From: Puteibacter caeruleilacunae
GTDB lineage: Bacteria; Bacteroidota; Bacteroidia; Bacteroidales; Prolixibacteraceae
Length of the DNA: 61,299 nt
Direction: 5' to 3'
Assembly (NCBI GenBank): GCA_005217565.1
Contig: SJCO01000024.1
Location: forward strand, 272 to 61,570
Shown: in pieces, positions 54,237 to 61,299 of the stretch
How the letters are laid out: every line of letters starts with the position of its first letter
How positions within the stretch are numbered: position 1 is the first letter of the stretch
Notes under the pieces: model-generated
What the model was told of the DNA's origin: nothing
The model's input: only the letters and a program-made list of their open reading frames with translations
Databases searched by the model: none
Made by a program: the position numbers and the translations under genes

Positions 54237-56483
54237 TTATTTCTTTGGTTCTGGCCCCATCTCAAAGACCATCTTTCCACCTTTCATGATATCATCATGC
54301 TTCAAAAACCATCCATTCAACGGCTGTCCATTTAATGTAATAGATTGCACATAGATATTCTTGTCTGAAACATTATTAGCAACAATCGTAAAAACGTTAC
54401 CGTTTTCAAGACGAACCTCTGCTTTATCCCAAACCGGAGTACCAATATCATAAACTGTTTTTCCAGGACAAACAGGATAGAATCCTAATGAAGAAAACAC
54501 ATACCATGCCGACATTTGTCCACAATCCTCATTATTTATCATACCATCATGAGTAGCTGCATACATTGTATTTCTTAAACGGTTAATCATTTCCTGTGAT
54601 TTCCATGGACTATTCGTGTAGTTATACAGATAAGGAATATGATGACCAGGCTCATCACCATGACCATACATACCAATAAAGCCAGAAATATCAACGTGTT
54701 GATCACCTTTCATCTCAACATGCTCGGTGAACAGTTTATCAAGAGATTTCTCTAATCCATCTTTACCTCCACGCATCTCAACAAAACGATCCATGTTATG
54801 AGGAACGAAATATTCATAAGCCCAGAAGTTACCAGACACATAATGTGGTTGTAAAGTTTTCCAATCATTTAACTCGAAATCTTCAAACCAAGTTCCATCT
54901 GCTTTCTTCATCCAAAAACGCCCCTTACTAGCATCCCATAGATTTTCAAAGCTATTGGCACGTTTTTGAAATTCTTTTGCCTCTTTTGTTTTTCCCAAAC
55001 GTTCTGCCAACTGTCCTACAGTCCAGTCACAATATGCAAACTCCAAAGTCTTAGCAACCGATTTATCGACACCAGCAGGGATATAGTTATACTTCAAGTA
55101 AGATTTCATTCCTCCTTCACCATCACTACTACTCTTCTTGTCAACAAAAGCAGCGTCATGCATCGCATAAAATGCTTCTTCTTCGTTTATTCCAGGTACT
55201 CCCTTTACAATAGCATCCCAAATCATTGAAGCTGAGTGATAACCAATCATACAACGATTATCATATCCACAAAGCTCCCACATAGGCATTGTACCTTTAG
55301 CCTGAGTATGTCTTGAAATCAAAGACTTCGCAAATTCTGCTGTATGTTTCTGATCAATGATCGTTAATAAAGGATGAGTTGCTCGGAAAGTATCCCACAA
55401 TGAAAATGAACTATAATTAGCAAAACCTTTTGCCTTATGAACCTTATCTAATGCCCAATAATGACCATCAACATCCATATTTAGATTTGGAGCAATGAAG
55501 TTGTGATAAAGACCTGTATAGAATATTTTCTTCTGATCTTCCGTTCCTCCACTCACTTTAATACTTGATAGTTTCTCTTCCCACACAGCCTTAGCTTCTG
55601 CAAGAACCTTATCAAAATTCTTACCTGTTGCTTCAGCTTTAAGATTCATATCTGCACCTTCCTGACTAACAGCTGAAATCGCAACTTTTACTTCTACCTT
55701 ATCTCCCTCATTAGTATTGAAGCTAACCCAGGCTTTTGCATCTTTTCCTTTTGCTTGCTTCTCGCCTTTTTTCTTCTGTCCACCAACATAAACACCATAT
55801 TGCTCGAATGGTTTTGAGAATTCTGCAGTAAAATAGACATAACGCTTACCTCCCCATCCATTAGTATCGCATAGTCCTTTCACGGTCTTATTGTCAACAA
55901 TAGTAACCGAAGTATTTAATGTTTTACCAAAAATCTTGTGAGTTGGATCCAAAATAATATTACTGGCATCACTTTTAGGGAAAGTATAACGATGAAATCC
56001 TACACGCTCTGTTGTAGTCATCTCAGCATTAACTTTGTAATCCTGCAAGAATACTCTATAATAACCAGGACTAGCTTCCTCGTTATCATGACTAAATCTC
56101 GAGCGATAACCTTCATCAGGATTCGCTTTTGAACCAGGCACCATTTGTACATCTCCAACTGTTGCAGTAACAAGAATATCTCCTAGATCAGTCCATCCTG
56201 TTCCACTCAAGTGAGTATGACTAAATCCCATTAACGAACTATCACTTTGATGATAGCCTGAACACCAATCCCATCCTGTTACATCACCATCAGGACTTAA
56301 TTGGATCATTCCAAAAGGAACTGTTGCTCCCGGGAAAGTGTGCACATGCCCCCCTGTCCCAATAAATGGATCAACATAATCCAAAACAGATTTCTCTGCA
56401 ACTGCTTCAGGCGCCTTCTTTTGAGCACAAGCACCCCAAAACAAACCTATAGCAGCCAGAATAATAATACTTTTAATCTTCAT
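54237..56483 (-). CDS. GH92 family glycosidase lipoprotein (alpha-mannosidase type)
   Basis: A 748-residue exo-glycosidase, anchored by lipobox WGAC (Cys19). Family start SVLDYVDPFIGTGGHVHTFPGATVPFGMIQLSPD, then GFSHTHLSGTGWTDLGDI, LWDTFRATHPL, GHGDEPGHHIPYLYNYT and NEDCGQMSAWYVFSSLGFYPVCPG, all classical GH92 motifs. GH92 enzymes remove alpha-mannose, calcium-dependently, from N-glycans or mannans. A paralogue lies at 58904. A -7 box (TATATTTG) is found at 56586-56593, about 100 bases upstream. Confidence 0.93.
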   Translation of the reverse strand: MKIKSIIILAAIGLFWGACAQKKAPEAVAEKSVLDYVDPFIGTGGHVHTFPGATVPFGMIQLSPDGDVTGWDWCSGYHQSDSSLMGFSHTHLSGTGWTDLGDILVTATVGDVQMVPGSKANPDEGYRSRFSHDNEEASPGYYRVFLQDYKVNAEMTTTERVGFHRYTFPKSDASNIILDPTHKIFGKTLNTSVTIVDNKTVKGLCDTNGWGGKRYVYFTAEFSKPFEQYGVYVGGQKKKGEKQAKGKDAKAWVSFNTNEGDKVEVKVAISAVSQEGADMNLKAEATGKNFDKVLAEAKAVWEEKLSSIKVSGGTEDQKKIFYTGLYHNFIAPNLNMDVDGHYWALDKVHKAKGFANYSSFSLWDTFRATHPLLTIIDQKHTAEFAKSLISRHTQAKGTMPMWELCGYDNRCMIGYHSASMIWDAIVKGVPGINEEEAFYAMHDAAFVDKKSSSDGEGGMKSYLKYNYIPAGVDKSVAKTLEFAYCDWTVGQLAERLGKTKEAKEFQKRANSFENLWDASKGRFWMKKADGTWFEDFELNDWKTLQPHYVSGNFWAYEYFVPHNMDRFVEMRGGKDGLEKSLDKLFTEHVEMKGDQHVDISGFIGMYGHGDEPGHHIPYLYNYTNSPWKSQEMINRLRNTMYAATHDGMINNEDCGQMSAWYVFSSLGFYPVCPGKTVYDIGTPVWDKAEVRLENGNVFTIVANNVSDKNIYVQSITLNGQPLNGWFLKHDDIMKGGKMVFEMGPEPKK

Positions 56484-56585
56484 ATTTCACTCTTTGTTTG
56501 CGGTTATTTATCTATACTTATTATATCCTGAATCATCAAATTTACAAACACTTACTCTATCGAATGTTGTAAATCGTAATGCTGA

Positions 56586-56593
56586 CAAATATA
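56586..56593 (-). promoter_or_regulatory. -7 box upstream of the leftward GH92 gene
   Basis: TATATTTG on the minus strand, 102 bases ahead of the GH92 start, leaving a leader of about 95 bases. No good -33 element was seen. Confidence 0.4.
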
Positions 56594-56654
56594 ACAAATA
56601 AACCTAAATCGGTTTACCTATTCTGTCAGATTGATTACCAGCCAGTAGTAGAAA

Positions 56655-57671
56655 TTATACCACAATTACTTCTCGTTGTAAGATTACTCCAAATTTCTTA
56701 TCAACCGCAGTTCTTATCTCCTCTGATAAATCCAATATTTCTTGTCCTCCGGCTTTACCATAGTTTACCAATACCAGAGCCTGGTCCTGATGAACTCCTG
56801 CATCACCTTTTCGGCACCCCTTGAATCCGCATTGTTCAATTAACCAACCTGCCGCAAGCTTCTTTCGTACACCATCAACATCATAATAAGGCATATCAGG
56901 GTAATTCTGAAGTAAATCATTCACATGACTCTCTTCCACCACTGGATTCATAAAGAAACTACCTGCATTTCCCATTTCTAAAGGATCTGGCAACTTAGAC
57001 TCTCGAATAGCAACTACAGCTTTACGCACATTTTTAATCGTTGGATCACCATATTTACTCACTTCATCCTTCAAACGACCATACGCCAGGTTAACCGTAT
57101 TTTGTCGTTCCAGACGAAACTCTACAGAACTGACAATTACCTTATCTTTCAACTCATGCTTGAAGATACTATTTCGATATCCAAATTTACATTCAGTATG
57201 ATGCATAGAATAACGTTCTGCAGTCTTTAAATCTACCACATTTACACGTTCAATAACATCTTTGGCTTCCACTCCGTAAGCACCAATATTCTGAACAGGT
57301 GCAGCTCCAACACATCCTGGTATCAGTGATAAATTCTCAACACCTCCAAGTCCTTCATTCACACAATAGTCCACAAAATCATCCCATACAACACCGGCTC
57401 CTGCCTCAACAGAAACATATCTTCCATCGTCCTGCAAGATTCTTATACCTGGAATGTTAGGATGCAATACTATTCCATCAAAATCCTGAGTGAACAGATA
57501 ATTACTTCCACCTCCTATTATCAGCTTATTCACCTCCTGAAAGGAAGCATTTGCCTGAATCATTTCAATCAAATCACTCGACTCTGTAAATTCAAAAAAG
57601 AATTTAGCTTTTGCCTCAATACCAAAAGTTGTATGTTTTCTCAGAGAATAATTTTCAAAAAATCTTATCAT
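56655..57671 (-). CDS. murB: UDP-N-acetylenolpyruvoylglucosamine reductase
   Basis: An FAD enzyme making UDP-N-acetylmuramate for peptidoglycan. The N-terminal FAD segment RKHTTFGIEAKA and IIGGGSNYLFTQDF, then LSLIPGCVGAAPVQNIGAYGVE, the catalytic serine in GNAGSFFMNPVV, and the C-terminal HQDQALVLVNYGKA. It is 338 residues from the ATG at 57669-57671 (MIRFFENYSL), which matches the family; a TTG frame from 57710 would cross the promoter. It is divergent from the glycosyltransferase gene. Confidence 0.93.
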   Translation of the reverse strand: MIRFFENYSLRKHTTFGIEAKAKFFFEFTESSDLIEMIQANASFQEVNKLIIGGGSNYLFTQDFDGIVLHPNIPGIRILQDDGRYVSVEAGAGVVWDDFVDYCVNEGLGGVENLSLIPGCVGAAPVQNIGAYGVEAKDVIERVNVVDLKTAERYSMHHTECKFGYRNSIFKHELKDKVIVSSVEFRLERQNTVNLAYGRLKDEVSKYGDPTIKNVRKAVVAIRESKLPDPLEMGNAGSFFMNPVVEESHVNDLLQNYPDMPYYDVDGVRKKLAAGWLIEQCGFKGCRKGDAGVHQDQALVLVNYGKAGGQEILDLSEEIRTAVDKKFGVILQREVIVV

Positions 57672-57686
57672 TACATAAATTTTTTT

Positions 57687-57694
57687 CAAAGATA
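57687..57694 (-). promoter_or_regulatory. -7 box of murB
   Basis: TATCTTTG on the minus strand, 15 bases before the chosen murB ATG. It overlaps the longer TTG-started frame, so the shorter start is supported. Confidence 0.5.
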
Positions 57695-57771
57695 GTGCAA
57701 CGAAAAACAAGATTGCGCGTTCAATTTATAATAAATCAAATAAAAATAATCTCGAACCAAAAAGCAACACA

Positions 57772-58884
57772 TTGGCACGAATTCATTTGGCAGTAATTAA
57801 TGATTTGGTATCCGACAACAGGGTACATAAAGTGTGTAAAACTCTTGAAAGCATGGGTTTCTGGGTACACCTAACCGGAAGAAAATTGCCCAAAAGCCCA
57901 ATACTTAACAAACGCACATATTCAACACATAGAATGAGACTTCTTTTCAAAAAAGGACCATTGTTCTATGCAGAATACAATTTCTGGTTGTTTTTTCATT
58001 TGATGATTAATAAATACGATGTTATAGTAGCTAACGACTTAGATACTCTCCCTGCTTCATATTTAGCCGCAAAATTAAAAAAGAAGCCTCTCATTTATGA
58101 TAGCCATGAATATTTCACTGAGGTTCCTGAATTAATTGACAGACCTAAAATTAAGCGTTTTTGGGAGAGGATTGAACGAAAAATTGTTCCTAAAGTAGAC
58201 TCTGCTTATACTGTGTGTCATTCCATCGCAAATACCTATTCTCAGAAATATAATGTTCCATTTGAAGTTGTCCGCAACCTCCCTGAGCAGTATACTGTTG
58301 ATGAGATTCCTGAAGCCTACCGAATCAGTGGAAATGGGGAAAAAATAATAATCTATCAAGGTGCGCTTAATGTTGGAAGAGGACTGGAACAGGTAATAAC
58401 TGCAATGCAGTTTATTGATGCCCATTTATATATTGCTGGAGATGGAGATATAAGAGAACAATTAAAGGCATTAACCATTGATTTAAACTTAAAACACAAA
58501 GTAAGTTTTCTGGGACGAATAGCACTTGAGAAGCTAAGATTTTATACTGCTCAGGCTGATCTTGGAATATCTGCAGAAGAAGATCTTGGTCTTAATTATC
58601 GATATGCACTCCCTAATAAGATATTCGACTATATCCAATCGGGAGTCCCTGTATTGTGCTCTCCTCTCCCTGAGATGGAAAATATCATCAATCAATACAA
58701 AATAGGACAATGCATTAAAAGCAAAGAACCAGAAAAACTTGCAGAACAGATATCAGATATGCTTTTTAATGACACTCAAAGAGCTGAATATCTCAACAAT
58801 CTTTCAGTTGCAGCCAAAGAATTAAACTGGAATCAAGAGAAAAAAGTGCTGGAATCAATTTTTCAAGTATTTTTGTATCACTAA
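57772..58884 (+). CDS. GT4 family glycosyltransferase
   Basis: A 370-residue GT-B fold enzyme. N-terminal domain: HLAVINDLVSDNRVHKVCKTLESMGFWVHLTGR and DVIVANDLDTLPASYLAAKLKKKPLIYDSHEYF. C-terminal domain: IIYQGALNVGRGLEQVITAM and the sugar-nucleotide site GISAEEDLGLNYRYALPNKIFDYIQSGVPVL. It has no membrane segment. The start is TTG at 57772, at the normal family N-terminus. It may build a surface polysaccharide or lipid-linked glycan. Divergent from murB; the GH92 gene follows after 19 bases. Confidence 0.88.
   Translation: MARIHLAVINDLVSDNRVHKVCKTLESMGFWVHLTGRKLPKSPILNKRTYSTHRMRLLFKKGPLFYAEYNFWLFFHLMINKYDVIVANDLDTLPASYLAAKLKKKPLIYDSHEYFTEVPELIDRPKIKRFWERIERKIVPKVDSAYTVCHSIANTYSQKYNVPFEVVRNLPEQYTVDEIPEAYRISGNGEKIIIYQGALNVGRGLEQVITAMQFIDAHLYIAGDGDIREQLKALTIDLNLKHKVSFLGRIALEKLRFYTAQADLGISAEEDLGLNYRYALPNKIFDYIQSGVPVLCSPLPEMENIINQYKIGQCIKSKEPEKLAEQISDMLFNDTQRAEYLNNLSVAAKELNWNQEKKVLESIFQVFLYH
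58868..58875 (+). promoter_or_regulatory. Possible -7 box for the rightward GH92 gene
   Basis: TATTTTTG lies inside the last codons of the glycosyltransferase gene, 28 bases before the GH92 start codon. No -33 element is evident, so it may be chance in an AT-rich region. Confidence 0.3.
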
Positions 58885-58903
58885 AAACCATAAATCATAA
58901 AGT

Positions 58904-61126
58904 ATGAGACATTTATTCTCCATTGTGTGTATTGTATGCACAATGATTAGTTGTGTTTCGAAAGAAAAACAAACAGTTTCAACCGAAACCAACCTCACCC
59001 AATTTGTAGATCCCTTTATTGGTACAGCCTTCCATGGTCATACCTATCCTGGAGCTACAGTCCCTTTTGGAATGATCCAACTTAGTCCCGACAATGGTAC
59101 TTCTGGCTGGGATTGGTGCTCTGGTTATCATTACTCCGACACCATCATTGCTGGATTCAGTCATTTGCATTTAAGCGGAACAGGTATTGGAGACCTTGCT
59201 GATATTTCAGTTATGCCAACCAACAAGGAAATTGCTGCTAAGCATTTCGAAGCAGGAAAATCTTATCAGGACTTCTATAGAAGTGGATTTTCACACGACA
59301 ATGAAAAGGCCAAGCCTGGTTACTATCAAGTTCTACTTAACGATGATCAAATTAATGTTGAGTTATCAACCACTAAACGTGTAGGGTTTCACAGGTATAC
59401 CTATTCAAATGCAAAAAACAAGTCCTTGATTCTTGACCTGGGTTTCCAGATCAACTGGGATAAACCAGACGATACTTACATAAAAGTTGTTTCCAACGAC
59501 ATGATTATCGGTCATCGTTATTCTAAAGGATGGGCTAATTATCAGAAGGTGCACTTCGCAATTAAGTTCTCACAGCCATTTACTAAGATGGAAACATTCC
59601 TTGCCGAAGGTAACGACAAAGAAGCAAGAGGAAAAGAGGTTAAAGGTGTCTTCAAATTTGACGATAAGGCTAGCAATGAACTATTGGTTAAAGTTGCAGT
59701 ATCATCAGCAAGTACTGATGGTGCAATCAAGAATCTGGAATCAGATAAGAACGACTGGAACTTCGATCAGGTTGTTGCTAAAGCTGATGAAATCTGGAAT
59801 AACGAATTAAAGAAAATTGAGATCAAAGGGAACAATAAAGATAACAAAGTGGTATTCTATACTGCCCTTTATCACTCATTTCTTGCACCGTACATTTTCT
59901 CCGATGTTGATGGAGGATACAAAGGATACGAAAACACAACAAAGTATACCAACGGCTACACTAAATATACAGTGCTTTCCTTGTGGGATACCTTCCGTGC
60001 TTTAAAGCCATTATTCACAATTACTCAGCCAGACCTTACAAATGATATTATCAAATCAATGCTTGACCAATATCAGGAAACAGGATTACTTCCAGTATGG
60101 GAGCTTCAAGGTAACGAAACGAACTGTATGATTGGCTATAATGCCATTCCTGTAATCGCTGACGCAATGTTGAAAGGAATTGGTGATTTTGATAAAGAAC
60201 TAGCTTTCGAAGCCATGAAAGCGAGCTCTATGTCCAACCTTGCCGGACTAGATCATTATCGTAAATTTGGATATATCCCTTCTGACCTTGAAAACGAGTC
60301 AACATCTAAGACATTAGAGTATGCTTATGATGATTGGTGTATTGCTCAAATTGCAAAACACCTGGGGAAAGACGATGACTACAAGACTTACTTGAAACGC
60401 TCTAAGAGTTATGCACAGCTATTCGACAAGAATATCAGATTTATGCGAGGTAAACTTAGCAACGGAAAATGGGCCGAGCCTTTTGATCCAAGTTTCTCTC
60501 AGCACAGGAAAGATTATTTTACTGAAGGAAACTCTTGGCAGTGGACATGGTTTGTTCCTCATGATGTTGATGGATTAAAGGAATTAATGGGAGGTAAAGA
60601 GCACTTTATTAGTAAACTTGACAGTCTATTCAAAGTAAGTTCAGAGTTGAAAGGAGAGAATGTTTCTGCTGACATTACTGGGCTTATCGGACAGTATGCT
60701 CACGGTAATGAACCATCTCACCACACTGTTTATCTTTACAACCAAGTGGGACAACCATGGAAGACTCAAGAAAAAGTACATGAGATTCTTACCACCTTAT
60801 ACACTAAAGAGAAAGACGGACTATGTGGTAATGAAGACTGCGGACAGATGTCGGCGTGGTACGTATTCTCTTCAATGGGTATTTATCCAGCTAATCCAGC
60901 AAACGGCGAATACCAATTTGGTTCTCCGCTATTTGAAGAAGCTAAACTAAATCTTCCTTCAGGAAAAGTATTCACAATAAAAGCAACGAATCTAACTGAC
61001 GGAAACATCTACATTCAATCAGCAACATTGAATGGGAAGAAACTGAATCGTACTTATATTACACATAAAGAATTAACTTCAGGAGGAGAGCTAATCTTTG
61101 AAATGGGAAATTCTCCAAAGAAATAA
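58904..61126 (+). CDS. GH92 family glycosidase lipoprotein, second paralogue
   Basis: A 740-residue GH92 enzyme with lipobox ISC (Cys17). Motifs parallel the first GH92: QFVDPFIGTAFHGHTYPGATVPFGMIQL, GFSHLHLSGTGIGDLADI, LWDTFRALKPL, YAHGNEPSHHTVYLYNQVG and NEDCGQMSAWYVFSSMGIYPANPA. The calcium-side motif differs (HGNEPSHH against HGDEPGHH), suggesting a different linkage preference; this is inference. It is probably co-transcribed with the glycosyltransferase gene 19 bases upstream. Confidence 0.93.
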   Translation: MRHLFSIVCIVCTMISCVSKEKQTVSTETNLTQFVDPFIGTAFHGHTYPGATVPFGMIQLSPDNGTSGWDWCSGYHYSDTIIAGFSHLHLSGTGIGDLADISVMPTNKEIAAKHFEAGKSYQDFYRSGFSHDNEKAKPGYYQVLLNDDQINVELSTTKRVGFHRYTYSNAKNKSLILDLGFQINWDKPDDTYIKVVSNDMIIGHRYSKGWANYQKVHFAIKFSQPFTKMETFLAEGNDKEARGKEVKGVFKFDDKASNELLVKVAVSSASTDGAIKNLESDKNDWNFDQVVAKADEIWNNELKKIEIKGNNKDNKVVFYTALYHSFLAPYIFSDVDGGYKGYENTTKYTNGYTKYTVLSLWDTFRALKPLFTITQPDLTNDIIKSMLDQYQETGLLPVWELQGNETNCMIGYNAIPVIADAMLKGIGDFDKELAFEAMKASSMSNLAGLDHYRKFGYIPSDLENESTSKTLEYAYDDWCIAQIAKHLGKDDDYKTYLKRSKSYAQLFDKNIRFMRGKLSNGKWAEPFDPSFSQHRKDYFTEGNSWQWTWFVPHDVDGLKELMGGKEHFISKLDSLFKVSSELKGENVSADITGLIGQYAHGNEPSHHTVYLYNQVGQPWKTQEKVHEILTTLYTKEKDGLCGNEDCGQMSAWYVFSSMGIYPANPANGEYQFGSPLFEEAKLNLPSGKVFTIKATNLTDGNIYIQSATLNGKKLNRTYITHKELTSGGELIFEMGNSPKK

Positions 61127-61149
61127 TATTCAAAAGAGGACACTTAATC

Positions 61150-61177
61150 GGAAGGGCACTGAAAAACTTCCCTTTTT
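61150..61177 (+). terminator. Weak terminator after the second GH92 gene
   Basis: A short stem GGAAG/CTTCC (61150-61154 and 61167-61171) is followed by CTTTTTT. The stem is only 5 bp, so efficiency is uncertain; a stronger hairpin lies 20 bases further on. Confidence 0.4.
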
Positions 61178-61196
61178 TAGGATAGTTTGAAATAAT

Positions 61197-61246
61197 AAGG
61201 GTGTAATATTTAGGCAAAATGCTCAAATGTTACATCCTTGTTTTTT
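61197..61246 (+). terminator. Rho-independent terminator near the right edge
   Basis: A 15-bp stem (61197-61211 with 61225-61239, two G-T pairs) has a 13-base loop and is followed directly by GTTTTTT. It is the better terminator for the GH92 gene, or belongs to whatever lies right of the window. Confidence 0.6.
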
Positions 61247-61299
61247 ATGATCGGAAATTGTTTTCTAAGTCAAAATCGGCGTAAAATTAAGTTCTGGAA

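Noticed and set aside
54237-61126. Recent duplication of the GH92 gene
   Set aside because: The two proteins share motifs but differ throughout, including around the active site, so the paralogues are old.

Overview
The window comes from a low-GC member of the phylum Bacteroidota, most likely a marine or anaerobic Bacteroidales/Marinilabiliales-type bacterium. The evidence is the phylum-specific promoter box (TAnnTTTG) ahead of many genes, a complete Bat (aerotolerance) operon, gldE-gldD, a DUF4301 gene, CarboxypepD_reg-type outer membrane proteins and two GH92 lipoproteins. The placement below phylum is inference.

Layout, left to right. (1) 1-1483 has no gene. Its left edge carries two tandem leftward promoters that look like those of an rRNA operon lying outside the window. 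(2) 1484-5146 is a leftward operon etfB-etfA-acyl-CoA dehydrogenase, feeding electrons from acyl-CoA oxidation to an electron-transfer flavoprotein. It is bracketed by two gene-free islands of 10-11 bp periodic repeats (about 1051-1145 and 5530-5634). (3) 5950-9903 is an accessory stretch of four exported proteins: a secreted Hint (hedgehog/intein-type) protein, a small lipoprotein, an outer membrane barrel, and an unusual fusion of a carboxypeptidase-regulatory-like domain, a thioredoxin domain and a barrel. This is the least explained part of the window. (4) 9991-18578 holds housekeeping and conserved genes: YgiQ and YhcC radical SAM proteins, DUF4301, a TPR protein coupled to phosphosulfolactate synthase, a DUF368 polyprenyl-phosphate transporter and aroE. 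(5) 18656-21492 has a TPR sensor histidine kinase facing truA. (6) 21688-30220 is the moxR-DUF58-bat operon (moxR, DUF58, a membrane partner, batA, batB, batC, batD, batE), ending in a strong terminator. (7) fabI (30390) faces iorA-iorB, the indolepyruvate oxidoreductase pair, which are separated by a 103-bp tandem duplication. YjbQ and an anaerobic sulfatase maturase follow.

(8) 36056-42849 holds a TonB-dependent receptor, a B3/4-domain protein, a LytS/LytTR-type two-component pair and an exported isoaspartyl peptidase/asparaginase. (9) 42906-48497 is mostly leftward: a DsbD-type reductase, a membrane-anchored LuxR regulator, RNase G, a 30-residue COX24/AURKAIP1-like basic protein and HU. 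(10) Divergent from HU runs mutY-ssb-gldE-gldD-phosphopantetheinyl transferase, then a zinc-ribbon protein and an unknown helical protein. (11) 54237-61126 has two GH92 glycosidase lipoproteins that flank murB and a family 4 glycosyltransferase.

Several genes appear to start with TTG (ygiQ, DUF58, gldE, the glycosyltransferase). For others an in-frame ATG downstream of a TTG is the better start, and these choices are stated per gene. No tRNA, rRNA body, CRISPR array or complete insertion sequence was seen. All functional calls are from reading the protein sequences; no database search was run.
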